DNA of 64,000 nucleotides from Oscillibacter sp. 1-3 (GCF_000403435.2 NZ_KE159703.1:1047033-1111032); one strand, 5' to 3'. Shown: positions 16,434-25,644, numbered from the stretch's first letter. A program made the numbers and translations. Notes: a model not told the origin generated them from the letters alone.

Positions 16434-17420
16434 ATGCCAGTATTCCGCGTGGAGAGGAACAAGGGGTACACGGTCATGTCCAACTACCACTTGCGGGACA
16501 AGTCCCTGTCCCTGAAAGCCAAGGGCCTGCTTTCGCAGATTTTGTCACTCCCGGAAGATTGGGATTATACCCTGTCCGGCCTGTGCTACATCAACCGGGA
16601 GAGCAAGGACGCTATTCGTTCCGCCGTCAACGAATTGGAGCGGGCCGGGTACATCGAGCGCCACCAGACTACGGACGAGGGCGGCAAGTTCAGCAGCAAC
16701 GAGTACATCATCCACGAACAGCCTGTTTCTTTGCCGCCGTCGTTGGATAAACCGTCGTCGGAAAACCCGACAACGGGAAAACCGGCGTCGGAAAATCCAA
16801 CGCAATTAAATAAAGATAGAGAAACTAAAGACCAATCTATTACTGACCCATCAATTACCCATTCCCTTCCCTCCCTTTCGCCCCCTCCCCTCGTCGGCAC
16901 AAGCTCCGCATCCCTCGCTTCGCCGCAAGCGGCAAAGCTCACTCGCTGCGCTGTGCCTCCTCTCCCCACGCAACCCGCTTCGCTGGGCTTGCGCGGGGGC
17001 CCCGGAGTTGCGGCTTCGCCGCCGGAAAGGAAAAGAACGGAAGCGGCCACGCAGAGCGCGGTTGAGATTTATCGGGACATCATCAAGGAGAACATCGAGT
17101 ACGACCACCTCCTGCGCCACTCCAAGATCGACCGGGAGGAATTGGACGGCATCGTGGAATTGCTGGTGGAAACCGTCTGCACAGCCCGCAAGACAATCCG
17201 TGTCGCCGGGGACGACTACCCCGCCGAGCTGGTAAAGGCCAAGCTGCTGAAACTGAACAGCGGCCATATCGAGTTCGTCATGGACTGTATGCGGGAGAAC
17301 ACCACGAAAATCCGCAACATCAAGAAATACCTGCTGGCGGTGCTGTTCAACGCCCCCAGCACCATGGGAAGCTACTACACCGCCCTCGTCGCCCACGATA
17401 TGGCGGAGGGAAAAATCTGA
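16434..17420 (+). CDS. RepA N-terminal / DUF6017 helix-turn-helix protein
   Basis: The 328-residue protein begins FRVERNKGYTVMSNYHLRDKSLSLKAKGLLSQILSLPEDWDYTLSGL, the winged-helix replication initiator A N-terminal domain found in Firmicute ICEs. The helix IRSAVNELERAGYIERH follows. A Ser/Pro-rich low-complexity linker spans about 135-205. The C-terminal DUF6017-type helical domain (IYRDIIKENIEYDHLL to the end) closes it. The likely role is element replication or maintenance after excision, inferred from the family. ATG at 16434 is preferred over the upstream ATG because GGAG then lies nine bases away. It is the first gene of the transfer region. Confidence 0.75.
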   Translation: MPVFRVERNKGYTVMSNYHLRDKSLSLKAKGLLSQILSLPEDWDYTLSGLCYINRESKDAIRSAVNELERAGYIERHQTTDEGGKFSSNEYIIHEQPVSLPPSLDKPSSENPTTGKPASENPTQLNKDRETKDQSITDPSITHSLPSLSPPPLVGTSSASLASPQAAKLTRCAVPPLPTQPASLGLRGGPGVAASPPERKRTEAATQSAVEIYRDIIKENIEYDHLLRHSKIDREELDGIVELLVETVCTARKTIRVAGDDYPAELVKAKLLKLNSGHIEFVMDCMRENTTKIRNIKKYLLAVLFNAPSTMGSYYTALVAHDMAEGKI

Positions 17421-17437
17421 CAAAGGAGGCCCCGACT

Positions 17438-17650
17438 ATGAAACAGGGCGCATTGATCTTCGACGAGCGGACAGACCGCTACGACATCCGCTTTGATCTG
17501 GCCGACTATTACGGCGGCCTGCACTGTGGACAGTGCTTCGATGTGATGGTGGGCGGCAGATGGAGGCCCACCCGCATTGAGTACGCCGCCGACTGGTATC
17601 TGGTAGGCATCCGGGCCGACGATCTGACCGGCCTGCGGGTGAGGATTTGA
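17438..17650 (+). CDS. DUF5348 small protein
   Basis: The 70-residue soluble protein has the text GALIFDERTDRYDIRF, then YGGLHCGQCFDVMVGG, W-x-P-T-R-I-E and WYLVGI, matching the DUF5348 family of short beta-rich proteins on Clostridia ICEs. The function is unknown. AAAGGAGG lies before the ATG. It follows the RepA-like gene by 17 bases and is probably co-transcribed. Confidence 0.7.
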   Translation: MKQGALIFDERTDRYDIRFDLADYYGGLHCGQCFDVMVGGRWRPTRIEYAADWYLVGIRADDLTGLRVRI

Positions 17651-17665
17651 GGTGTATCTATCTGC

Positions 17666-17693
17666 GGCGGCTGGTGGTTCCACCGTAGCCGCC
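17666..17693 (+). terminator. Hairpin between DUF5348 and PcfB genes
   Basis: GGCGGCT and AGCCGCC arms with an inner GGTGG/CCACC stem, followed by CTTTTC. A weak terminator or processing hairpin within the transfer operon. Confidence 0.45.
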
Positions 17694-17725
17694 CTTTTCG
17701 ACTTCTGGCAAAGGAGGTATGACGC

Positions 17726-18208
17726 TTGCAGGAGGAAGTTACTCAAAAGACCATCGCGTTATCCATGAAAACCGGGAAGCTGACGGCCCAAGTGCTACAA
17801 ATGGCCCTGAAAAAGTTTTTGGAGGCCCAGAAGCACGGCCCCAAGCTCCATCAGGGCCAGCAGAGCCTAAAGCAGTTGAAGCAGCACGGGGCGGCGCTGT
17901 CCAACATTGAGATCACCGACGCCAACATCGCCGCTTTCAAGCCATGCGCCAAGAAATACGGCGTGGACTTCACTTTGCGAAAGGACAAAACCACCCAGCC
18001 GCCCCACTACATCGTGATCTTTAAGAGCCGGGACGCCGACAATCTGGAACAGGCTTTCAAGGAGTTCACCGCTAAGAAGCTGTTGCGGGAGGCCAAGCCC
18101 TCCATCCGCAAGGCGCTGTCCGTCCTGCGGGAAGCGGCTGGCCGGAATGTCCAGCGGGCCAAGGAGAAAATCAGGGAAAGGGGGATGGAGCTGAGAAGCC
18201 GGATGTAA
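17726..18208 (+). CDS. PcfB/DUF3801 family conjugation accessory protein
   Basis: The 160-residue protein is Lys-rich and helical, with KTIALSMKTGKLTAQVLQMALKKFLEA at the N-terminus and a small alpha/beta core (FKPCAKKYGVDFTLRKDK...HYIVIFKSRDADNLEQAFKEF). This is the PcfB family that accompanies the VirD4 coupling protein on Gram-positive conjugative elements. A KPSIRKAL segment lies near residue 124; the same K-P-S-I-R motif recurs in two other element proteins. The start is TTG with AAAGGAGG eight bases upstream. The coupling-protein gene follows after a short gap. Confidence 0.78.
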   Translation: MQEEVTQKTIALSMKTGKLTAQVLQMALKKFLEAQKHGPKLHQGQQSLKQLKQHGAALSNIEITDANIAAFKPCAKKYGVDFTLRKDKTTQPPHYIVIFKSRDADNLEQAFKEFTAKKLLREAKPSIRKALSVLREAAGRNVQRAKEKIRERGMELRSRM

Positions 18209-18228
18209 AGAAAATCATCATCACGAAT

Positions 18229-19998
18229 TTGCCATATCTGTTGTTCGTGTGGCTGTTCGGCAAGATGGGCGAGGCGTGGCGGCTGGCGGCGGGGGCGGAT
18301 GCCTCCCAAAAGATGCTCCACTTCATGGACAGCCTGGCGGCGGCGTTTGCCAACGGCCTGCCCAGCTTCCACCCCTTTGACCTGTGTATCGGCATCGGGG
18401 GCGCTGTGCTGGTGCGGCTGGCGGTGTACCTGAAAGGCAAAAACGCCAAGAAATACCGCCACGGCATGGAGTACGGCAGCGCCCGTTGGGGCGGGCCAAA
18501 AGATATAGCCCCGTATATCGACCCCGTATTTGAAAACAACATCCTGCTCACGCAGACCGAACGGCTGACGATGAACGGTAGGCCCAAAGCCCCCAAGACC
18601 GCCCGGAACAAAAATGTGCTGGTGATCGGCGGTTCCGGCAGCGGCAAGACAAGGTTTTTCGTCAAACCGTCGCTTATGCAAATGCACAGCAGCTATGTTG
18701 TCACAGACCCGAAAGGCAGCCTCTTGATCGAGGTGGGCCAGCTTTTAAGGCGGGGCGGATATAAGATAAAAGTGCTGAATACCATCAATTTTTCCAAATC
18801 CATGCGGTATAACCCGTTCGCTTACCTGCACAGCGAAAAGGATATTTTGAAGCTGGTAAACACCATCATCGCCAACACCAAAGGCGACGGGGAAAAATCC
18901 GCCGAGGATTTTTGGGTGAAGTCAGAACGGCTTTTCTATACCGCCCTGATCGGCTATATCTGGTACGAGGCCCCGGAGAACGAGAAAAACTTTACCACCC
19001 TGCTTGAAATGATTAACGCTTCCGAGGCAAGAGAGGACGACGCCGAATTTCAAAGCCCCGTGGATGAAATGTTCGCACGGCTGGCAGAAAAGGAGCCGGA
19101 GCATTTCGCCGTCCGACAATATCAAAAGTTTCTGCTTTCGGCTGGCAAAACTCGTTCCTCGATCTTGATCTCCTGCGGGGCCAGATTAGCGCCCTTTGAC
19201 ATCCGGGAAGTCCGTGAGCTGATGGAAACCGACGAAATGGAACTGGACACCCTGGGCGACCGCAAAACGGCGCTGTTCCTGATTATGAGCGACACAGACA
19301 CGACATTCAATTTCATACTGGCGATGCTGCAAAGCCAGCTTATCAATCTGCTGTGCGACCGGGCCGATGATGTGTACGGTGGGAGGCTTCCTGTCCATGT
19401 GCGTCTGATACTGGACGAGTTCGCCAACATCGGGCAGATACCCAACTTTGACAAGCTGATCGCCACCATCCGAAGCCGGGAAATCTCGGCTTCTATTATT
19501 TTGCAAAGTCAATCGCAGTTGAAAAGCATCTACAAGGACGCCGCTGACATCATCAGCGACAACTGCGACTGTACTTTATTTTTGAGCGGGCGGGGGAAAA
19601 ACGCCAAGGAAATCTCCGACGCGCTGGGCCGGGAAACCATTGACAGCTACAACACATCGGAGAACCGGGGCAGCCAGACCTCCCACGGACTGAATTATCA
19701 AAAATTGGGAAAGGAGTTGATGAGCCAAGACGAAATCGCCGTGATGGACGGCGGAAAGTGTATTTTGCAGGTGCGGGGTGTGCGTCCCTTTTTCAGCGAG
19801 AAATACGACATCACTCGGCATCCGCAGTACAAATACCTCTCCGATGCCGACAAGAAGAACGCTTTTGACGTGGACGGGTATCTTGCCGCCATGCGCCGCA
19901 GGCAGCGGCAGGTGGTGACGCAGGAGGAAGTCTTTGACTTCTACGAAATCGACCTGTCGGACGAAGAAACCGGCGAAGCCGACGCCGCCGAAGAATGA
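18229..19998 (+). CDS. VirD4/TraG-type coupling ATPase of the conjugation system
   Basis: The protein of at least 589 residues has N-terminal membrane segments, then YGSARWGGPKDIAPYIDP. Walker A is VLVIGGSGSGKTRFFVKP and Walker B is RLILDEFANIGQIPNF, followed by TIRSREISASIILQSQSQL and LFLSGRGKNAKEISDALGRETID. It is the hexameric inner-membrane ATPase that hands the relaxase-DNA complex to the secretion channel. The start is uncertain: TTG at 18229 is the first candidate, but conserved-looking codons extend upstream to about 18205 without an ATG or GTG. The next gene is maff2, here split by the nested element. Confidence 0.93.
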   Translation: MPYLLFVWLFGKMGEAWRLAAGADASQKMLHFMDSLAAAFANGLPSFHPFDLCIGIGGAVLVRLAVYLKGKNAKKYRHGMEYGSARWGGPKDIAPYIDPVFENNILLTQTERLTMNGRPKAPKTARNKNVLVIGGSGSGKTRFFVKPSLMQMHSSYVVTDPKGSLLIEVGQLLRRGGYKIKVLNTINFSKSMRYNPFAYLHSEKDILKLVNTIIANTKGDGEKSAEDFWVKSERLFYTALIGYIWYEAPENEKNFTTLLEMINASEAREDDAEFQSPVDEMFARLAEKEPEHFAVRQYQKFLLSAGKTRSSILISCGARLAPFDIREVRELMETDEMELDTLGDRKTALFLIMSDTDTTFNFILAMLQSQLINLLCDRADDVYGGRLPVHVRLILDEFANIGQIPNFDKLIATIRSREISASIILQSQSQLKSIYKDAADIISDNCDCTLFLSGRGKNAKEISDALGRETIDSYNTSENRGSQTSHGLNYQKLGKELMSQDEIAVMDGGKCILQVRGVRPFFSEKYDITRHPQYKYLSDADKKNAFDVDGYLAAMRRRQRQVVTQEEVFDFYEIDLSDEETGEADAAEE

Positions 19999-20045
19999 GG
20001 CGGTAAATTCAACAACAACATTTCTGAAATTATGGAGGTAAATTT

Positions 20046-20188
20046 ATGGAGTTTTTTAACAGCGCGATCGAAGTTTTGCAGACCCTCGTTGTCGCCTTGG
20101 GCGGCGGCCTGTGCGTGTGGGGCGGCATCAATCTCCTGGAGGGCTACGGGCAGGACAACCCCGGTTCCAAATCGCAGGGCGTCAAGCA
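20046..20188 (+). pseudogene. maff2 gene, 5' part, severed by the nested element
   Basis: The codons MEFFNSAIEVLQTLVVALGGG, then VWGGINLLEGYGQDNPGSKSQGVK, are the N-terminus of the Maff2 family, a small membrane protein between TraG and TrbL in these elements. GGAGG precedes the ATG at 20046. After the CA at 20187-20188 the frame continues only into element DNA and stops at 20208-20210. The missing C-terminus lies at 33366-33440. Confidence 0.9.
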
Positions 20189-20263
20189 CTTGATACCTAA
20201 ATTGATGTAAAGACAAATGCGTTGTGTATGCCGCAGTTTTTGGAGAAGAATTGCAACAGTGCA

Positions 20264-20292
20264 TTGTGTTTTCTCAATGAGGGCGGTATAAT
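20264..20292 (+). promoter_or_regulatory. Promoter of the nested-element XRE gene
   Basis: TTGTGT (20264-20269), 17 bases, TATAAT (20287-20292), about 60 bases before the ATG at 20357. Confidence 0.6.
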
Positions 20293-20356
20293 GATTGAAA
20301 GGCCATAGGGCCGGGGTCGCTCCTGCTGTCCCCAGCCCGGAAAGGTGGAATAGGAT

Positions 20357-20569
20357 ATGAAAATCAGCTATAAACCGCTCTGGAAAACACTAATCGACAA
20401 GAACATGAGCAAGAAAGATTTACGGCTTCAGGCGCATTTGACAACGAACCATATCGCCAACATGGGCAAGGGGGAGCATATCTCCATGCCCACCCTTATC
20501 AAGATTTGCGAAACGCTGAATTGTGACATTTCTGATGTGATTGCGCTTGTGCCGGATGATGACCCATAA
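20357..20569 (+). CDS. Small XRE/Cro-type helix-turn-helix protein
   Basis: The 70-residue protein is a single helix-turn-helix domain of the Cro/C1 type: WKTLIDKNMSKKDLRLQAHLTTNHIANMGKGEHISMPTLIKICETLNCDISDVI. Proteins of this size usually repress a nearby promoter on their element. AAAGGTGGAATAGG precedes the ATG. It lies just upstream of the response regulator operon and may control it or element genes; the target is unknown. Confidence 0.85.
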   Translation: MKISYKPLWKTLIDKNMSKKDLRLQAHLTTNHIANMGKGEHISMPTLIKICETLNCDISDVIALVPDDDP

Positions 20570-20593
20570 GTGAGAAAGGGCAACTCACTGTTC

Positions 20594-20625
20594 TTGAGAA
20601 TTTCTTGAGATTTGCATGATAAGAT
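20594..20625 (+). promoter_or_regulatory. Response-regulator box and promoter of the sensor operon
   Basis: TTGAG (20594-20598), six bases, TTGAG (20605-20609), ten bases, TAAGAT (20620-20625). The same arrangement recurs before the ABC genes at 22419-22450, so the encoded regulator probably binds both sites and autoregulates. Confidence 0.6.
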
Positions 20626-20656
20626 AAGTGCAATGCACACCGAGGAGGTGTCAAAG

Positions 20657-21328
20657 CTGAAAGAAAGAATATTGATTGTGGATGATGAACGCGGCATTGT
20701 TGACACGATGAAAGCCTACTTTTCTCCACAATATGAAGTTTTGACCGCTTATAGCGGAGAAGAAGCAATACAAAAAGCGGAAATGCAGCCGGATTTAATC
20801 TTGCTGGACATCAATATGCCGGGAATAGACGGCCTGACCGTCTGCCAGATCATCCGGGAACACATTGCCTGTCCAATTCTGTTCCTGACGGCCCGTATTG
20901 AATCCACTGACAAGATCAACGGCTTTCAGGCTGGGGCCGATGATTATATCGTGAAGCCTGTTGACCTGGACGAACTGGCGGCAAGGATCGCCGCCCATTT
21001 GCGGAGGGAGCAGCGGCGGCACAACCAATCCATAGTACGTTTCTTTGGAGAACTTGCAGTTGATTACTCTGCCCGAACTGTGACGATTCATAATGAACCT
21101 GTCATACTGTCCAAGCGGGAATTTGATATATTGGAGCTGCTTTCTTTGAACACGGGGCAGGTATTTGACCGGGAACGGATTTATGAAGCGGTATGGGGGA
21201 TTGACGGGGACGGAAACAGCGATACCGTTATGGAGCATATTCGGAAAATCCGGGCAAAGCTGGCGGCGCATACACTTCATAGCTACATTGAAACAGTTTG
21301 GGGGTGTGGTTACAAATGGAACGCCTAA
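20657..21328 (+). CDS. OmpR/PhoB-family response regulator
   Basis: The 223-residue protein has a receiver domain: ERILIVDDE with acidic DD, phospho-acceptor Asp in DLILLDINMPG, T/S in LFLTA, Lys in DYIVKPVD. A winged-helix output domain follows (SKREFDILELLSLNTGQVFDRERIYEAVWG, then SDTVMEHIRKIRAKL and IETVWGCGYKW). The start is odd: AGGAGG at 20642-20647 fits best with CTG at 20657, nine bases away. GTG at 20648 touches the ribosome site, and ATG at 20633 lies at the expected transcription start. It probably responds to a peptide antibiotic via the kinase that follows. Confidence 0.88.
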   Translation: MKERILIVDDERGIVDTMKAYFSPQYEVLTAYSGEEAIQKAEMQPDLILLDINMPGIDGLTVCQIIREHIACPILFLTARIESTDKINGFQAGADDYIVKPVDLDELAARIAAHLRREQRRHNQSIVRFFGELAVDYSARTVTIHNEPVILSKREFDILELLSLNTGQVFDRERIYEAVWGIDGDGNSDTVMEHIRKIRAKLAAHTLHSYIETVWGCGYKWNA

Positions 21329-22422
21329 AGAATATGGGTTTGAAGAAGTCATTTTTCTTTCTATCCGTATGGTGCATACTGCTTTCTCTGTTGTTGGTCT
21401 TATTGGTGTTTTTCATATGCAGCACGATAAAAAGCGGCTATCCTCCCGGCGGTATCGAAATAGGGTCAGATGGTGTTATAATACCTCTGGAACAGCCGAC
21501 AACAGCCCAACAACGCGTGATAACCCTGCTGACGTATTTTCAATGGCTGTCCTGCATTATACTCCCTGTCAGCGGCTTAGGAGTTGCCGCCGTCTTATTC
21601 TATCGTATCAAGCTGAAAAAGCCGATTAAGCTCTTGCAGGCTGGTACGGAACATATCAGAGCAAACGACCTCGATTTCTCCATTCCGGCAGTATCAACAG
21701 ACGAACTTGGACAAATTTGTGCGGCCTTTGAAACCATGCGGCTTGAACTCTTGAAAACAAATCAAGCGTTATGGCGGCAGGCCGAGGAACGCAAACGGCT
21801 GAATGCCGCATTTGCCCATGATCTGCGAAACCCTATTACAGTCTTGAAAGGCAGCTTGAAATTGCTGCGGAACGGTACGGCGGATGAACAGGCCATTGAC
21901 CGCCTGGAAAGCTATACTTTAAGAATCGAACAGTATGTAGAGGCTATGAGCAGTATCCAGCGAATAGAGCAGATGCCTGTGCGGGTCAGTGAAGTTGTCG
22001 CCCGCACTTTGCGGACGGAGTTGGAGGAAACAGCCAGATTATTTGCCCCTGCTTTGGATATTGCGCTTTCTGTGCCAGACATGGGGGCGCTCCAAATTGA
22101 CCACGGAATATTCCTGAATGTGGCGGAAAATCTGATTGGAAATGCAGCGCGCTTTGCTCGAACAAAAGTAGAAATCACTCTTGCCATAGAGAAAGACATC
22201 CTGTTCCTTTCGGTTGTAGACGATGGCCCCGGCTTTCCTGCTGGACTGATCAAAAGCGGGCCAAAACCTTTTGGGAAAGTGGAAGAAAACTCTGAACATT
22301 TTGGCATGGGATTGTATAGCAGCAGCCTCCTGTGTCAAAAGCATGGAGGAAACCTCCGGCTGGAGAACAGTCCAGCCGGTGCGATTACTACCGCATCCAT
22401 TCAAATAAATTTCAAACCTTGA
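21316..22422 (+). CDS. Sensor histidine kinase
   Basis: The 368-residue protein has two membrane helices at about 9-32 (FFFLSVWCILLSLLLVLLVFFI) and 72-96 with a short outside loop. A HAMP segment follows (KKPIKLLQAGTEHIRANDLDF), then the H-box FAHDLRNPITVL and the ATPase boxes NLIGNAARFA, VVDDGPGFP and FGMGLYSSSLL. The small external loop is typical of kinases that sense through an associated ABC transporter rather than by binding ligand directly. The ATG lies inside the regulator gene's end (13-base overlap). Confidence 0.88.
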   Translation: MERLKNMGLKKSFFFLSVWCILLSLLLVLLVFFICSTIKSGYPPGGIEIGSDGVIIPLEQPTTAQQRVITLLTYFQWLSCIILPVSGLGVAAVLFYRIKLKKPIKLLQAGTEHIRANDLDFSIPAVSTDELGQICAAFETMRLELLKTNQALWRQAEERKRLNAAFAHDLRNPITVLKGSLKLLRNGTADEQAIDRLESYTLRIEQYVEAMSSIQRIEQMPVRVSEVVARTLRTELEETARLFAPALDIALSVPDMGALQIDHGIFLNVAENLIGNAARFARTKVEITLAIEKDILFLSVVDDGPGFPAGLIKSGPKPFGKVEENSEHFGMGLYSSSLLCQKHGGNLRLENSPAGAITTASIQINFKP

Positions 22423-22450
22423 GCGTTTCTTGAGATTTGTGTTGTAAGCT
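22419..22450 (+). promoter_or_regulatory. Response-regulator box and promoter of the ABC exporter genes
   Basis: TTGAG (22419-22423), six bases, TTGAG (22430-22434), ten bases, TAAGCT (22445-22450). The spacing is identical to the site at 20594-20625. It overlaps the end of the kinase gene. Directly after it, CTCCTTAT/ATAAGGAG forms a hairpin that includes the ribosome site AAGGAGG and is followed by six T before the ATG at 22481. Confidence 0.6.
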
Positions 22451-22480
22451 CTCCTTATCAACGATAAGGAGGGCTTTTTT

Positions 22481-23155
22481 ATGAGAATTGAAGCCAAAGA
22501 TTTATCCAAAGTTTATGGCAGCGGTGAAAACCAGATCGTCGCTTTAGACAAGGTCAATCTGGAAATTGATGTGAGTGATTTCATTTCCATCATGGGGCCG
22601 TCGGGCAGCGGCAAAAGCACACTTCTCCATCTTTTGTCCGGGTTGGACAGGCCGACCTCCGGCACCCTGACTTATGACGGCAAAGACATTTACAGTTTCA
22701 GCGATAAGGAACTGTCCAGCTTTCGCCGCCAGCGCATCGGTTTCATCTTCCAGCAATTTAATCTTTTGCCTGTCTTGACGGCAAAAGAGAACATTATCAT
22801 GCCCCTGCTTCTGGATAAGAAACAGCCGGATGAAGCGTATTTGGAGCAGCTTTCGCAGATGCTTGGCATCCATGACCGCCTGACCCACTTGCCCCACGAA
22901 CTTTCCGGCGGACAGCAGCAGCGTGTGGCGATTGCCCGTGCGCTGATTGCCCGGCCCGATATTGTCTTTGCAGACGAGCCGACCGGAAATCTGGACAGCA
23001 AAAGCGGCAGTGAGGTGATGGAGCTACTGCAAAATATTTGGAAAAAGATGGGGACAAAGCTGGTTGTCATTACCCATGACAGCCGAGTGGCGCAGATGGC
23101 CGACCGCCAGTTTGTAATCGTGGATGGCGTTCTTTCGGAGGTGACAGCGAAATGA
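22481..23155 (+). CDS. ABC transporter ATP-binding protein, MacB/BceA type
   Basis: The 224-residue ATPase has Walker A GPSGSGKSTLLH, Q-loop FIFQQFNLLPVLTAKENI, signature LSGGQQQRVAIARALI, Walker B DIVFADEPTGNLD and H-loop VITHD. The sequence class is that of LolD/BceA/MacB proteins that pair with FtsX-domain permeases. It powers the permease encoded next (4-base overlap). Such pairs give resistance to bacitracin, lantibiotics or cationic peptides and also act as sensors for the linked kinase. The real substrate is not readable. Confidence 0.92.
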   Translation: MRIEAKDLSKVYGSGENQIVALDKVNLEIDVSDFISIMGPSGSGKSTLLHLLSGLDRPTSGTLTYDGKDIYSFSDKELSSFRRQRIGFIFQQFNLLPVLTAKENIIMPLLLDKKQPDEAYLEQLSQMLGIHDRLTHLPHELSGGQQQRVAIARALIARPDIVFADEPTGNLDSKSGSEVMELLQNIWKKMGTKLVVITHDSRVAQMADRQFVIVDGVLSEVTAK

Positions 23156-25644
23156 AGTCCTATCGTGCATTGGCACTCAAAGAAATCAAGGCGCAAAAGA
23201 TGACCTTTACCCTGATTCTAATTGCCATTGTCCTTTCAACTATGATGACGGCGGTAATTGGACAATCTGCCGGGGTACTGTCTGCCATGCGCCAGCAGCA
23301 GGCCATTACTTTGGGTGGCAATCGCTATGCAACATTTTTGCAGATGAATCAAGAACAGGTTGCGGCTTTACAAAATGACTCGCGATTGTCTTTTGTTGGA
23401 GAATATGTCACTTTGGGAACAACGGAGCTTAATCCGTCCCTTTCCTTGGGGCTGAATGAATATCAGGAAGATGTTGCCGCAATCTATCCTACAATCTCCC
23501 GACTAAAGGAAGGCCGGTTGCCGGAAGCACCTATGGAAATAGCGTTACCGGAGGATGTGCTGCAACACCTCGGTCTTGAAGGTAATTTGGGCGATCCGGT
23601 ATCACTCTCACTATCAAAGGCCCTCCGTCACAGTATTGAGATTTACTCTTATGATTTTACTGCGGACTTTACATTGGTAGGCATCTTGGAGAGCAATTAT
23701 CTGAATTATATCTCTGGCGGCGTCACCGGCGTGGTGGGCAAGGGAACGGCAGCAACGCTGTTGCCGGAGAACTATCTCTACTACAATGTGGATATTCGGA
23801 CAACCGATAAAAATACGTTTCAAGAGACTGTGAATGACCTGATTTCTACACTGGGTGTCCATGAATTGGATACTCTATATAATGTCCCCTATCTGGACGC
23901 TTTGGGTATCAGCTATGATGCTGGTGGGTCTGATACATCCAGCCAAGGATTCTCCCTTATGCTGGTAGCGGGGATCATGGTCGGACTGTTGCTTCTGTTG
24001 GCGGCGGGATTGGTGATCTATAATATCTTGAAAATCGCAGTAGTACAGCGAATCAAGCAGTACGGAACTTTGCGAGCCATTGGTGGAGAGAAACGACAAC
24101 TCTATTTCCTTGTGACGGGTCAAGTGCTTTTGCTCTGTGTGATTGGTATTCCGATTGGACTTCTGCTGGGAACTCTGTCAGCAAAAGGAATCCTGACTGC
24201 CGCAACCAGCTTGGTTTCTCCAGAAATTTTTTTGGTGCAGAACAGAGATGAATTAAATCTTCTGATTGCAGAAAGCAACTCTGGCAAAGGCATTTTCCTG
24301 TTGGCAAGTGCGCTCATTACACTATTTTTTGCGTTTGTAGCAGCCATCCCGGCAGCTCAATATGCCGCAAAAGTATCTCCTACCGTGGCTATGGCGGGAC
24401 GAAGTATCAAAATCAAACGGAGAAATCGGAAAACGAAGAAAATCCGTAATTTCGAGGCATTTTATGCCCGGCTTAATCTAAAGCGTAACCGTGGACGCAC
24501 GGCAATTACGATTTTGTCCTTGGTTATGAGCATTACGGTCTTTATCGCATTACAAAGTTTCAGTTCTTTACTGGATGCTTCTTCCGCAATGCCAGATCAT
24601 CTTGGCGATTACTCGGTTGTAAATGAATACGGCGGCATTTCTTCCAGTGAACTTGCCGCACTGGAGGCAAATGAAAATGTATCCGCTGTGGCAGCAGAGC
24701 AGTTTTCACTCTACCCCTTGGATGAACAGTACCACCCCATTGGCATAGAAACCAGCATTACTTTAGGTGTTAGTGAATGCTTTCAAATCGTTGGCTTGAA
24801 TGACCGCTGGATAGAGGATGAGTTCGCACAGCGCCTATCGCCGGAGCAGATGGAGCAGTTGAAAGCCGGAGAAGGCTGTGTGATACGCAATCCAATTCCC
24901 GTACAGGTTGGAGAGGAACAAATTGGCACTACCCAAATCGAGGCAGGCACACACATCACTGTTGCGGGAAAAGAATTTTTGGTATTGTTATCGCTTGATG
25001 GGTATGACACTTATTTTAGCGTAGGCAATAACGGATTTACAAACGGTGTTCAAGTCTTGGTTAGTGATCGTCTATACCCTCAACTTACCGGGATTGAGAC
25101 TTACGCGGAACTGCGGCCAATCCTATCGGCAGATGCTGATCGGGACGCATTTGACGAAGTATTAGACCAGTTATGCCAACGGTTTCCTGGCAGTACAGTT
25201 ATATCTTATGAGCAGACAGACCGCCAGCTTACAGAGAGTTTCGAGCAAATTCGATTACTGGCCTGGGGACTGATTTTGTTTGTCGCTCTGATTGGTTTGC
25301 TGAACATCATCAATACTGTCTATACAAATATCCATACCCGTATTGCGGAAATTGGTATGCAGCGCGCCATTGGTATGAGTACAGAAAGTTTGTTCAAAGT
25401 GTTCTTATGGGAAGGAGCCTATTACGGCTTATTTGCGGCAGTGATTGGAAGCGTAGCCGGATATATTTGCACTATTTTCGTAGAGGCCGCAACAACAGAT
25501 GTTATTCAGTTAGTTACTATTCCCATTATCCCGATTGCAGAGGCAACAGTTTTTGCGATTGGAGCCTGTTTACTGGCAACGTGTATTCCATTGAGAAAAA
25601 TTAGCAAAATGAGTATTGTGAATTCTATTGAAGCGGTTGAATAA
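23152..25644 (+). CDS. FtsX-type ABC permease
   Basis: The 830-residue permease has a first helix near residues 17-38, a large external domain (about 40-270), three helices (about 275-415), a second FtsX block starting NLKRNRGRTAITILSLVMSITVFIAL, another external domain, then three C-terminal helices beginning RLLAWGLILFVALIGLLNIINTVYTNIHTRIAEIGMQRAIGMS. The R-A-I-G motif of FtsX domains appears twice (GTLRAIGGE and MQRAIGMS). With two external domains it differs from BceB (one large loop) and resembles fused MacB-like exporters. It completes the exporter with the preceding ATPase. Confidence 0.88.
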   Translation: MKSYRALALKEIKAQKMTFTLILIAIVLSTMMTAVIGQSAGVLSAMRQQQAITLGGNRYATFLQMNQEQVAALQNDSRLSFVGEYVTLGTTELNPSLSLGLNEYQEDVAAIYPTISRLKEGRLPEAPMEIALPEDVLQHLGLEGNLGDPVSLSLSKALRHSIEIYSYDFTADFTLVGILESNYLNYISGGVTGVVGKGTAATLLPENYLYYNVDIRTTDKNTFQETVNDLISTLGVHELDTLYNVPYLDALGISYDAGGSDTSSQGFSLMLVAGIMVGLLLLLAAGLVIYNILKIAVVQRIKQYGTLRAIGGEKRQLYFLVTGQVLLLCVIGIPIGLLLGTLSAKGILTAATSLVSPEIFLVQNRDELNLLIAESNSGKGIFLLASALITLFFAFVAAIPAAQYAAKVSPTVAMAGRSIKIKRRNRKTKKIRNFEAFYARLNLKRNRGRTAITILSLVMSITVFIALQSFSSLLDASSAMPDHLGDYSVVNEYGGISSSELAALEANENVSAVAAEQFSLYPLDEQYHPIGIETSITLGVSECFQIVGLNDRWIEDEFAQRLSPEQMEQLKAGEGCVIRNPIPVQVGEEQIGTTQIEAGTHITVAGKEFLVLLSLDGYDTYFSVGNNGFTNGVQVLVSDRLYPQLTGIETYAELRPILSADADRDAFDEVLDQLCQRFPGSTVISYEQTDRQLTESFEQIRLLAWGLILFVALIGLLNIINTVYTNIHTRIAEIGMQRAIGMSTESLFKVFLWEGAYYGLFAAVIGSVAGYICTIFVEAATTDVIQLVTIPIIPIAEATVFAIGACLLATCIPLRKISKMSIVNSIEAVE

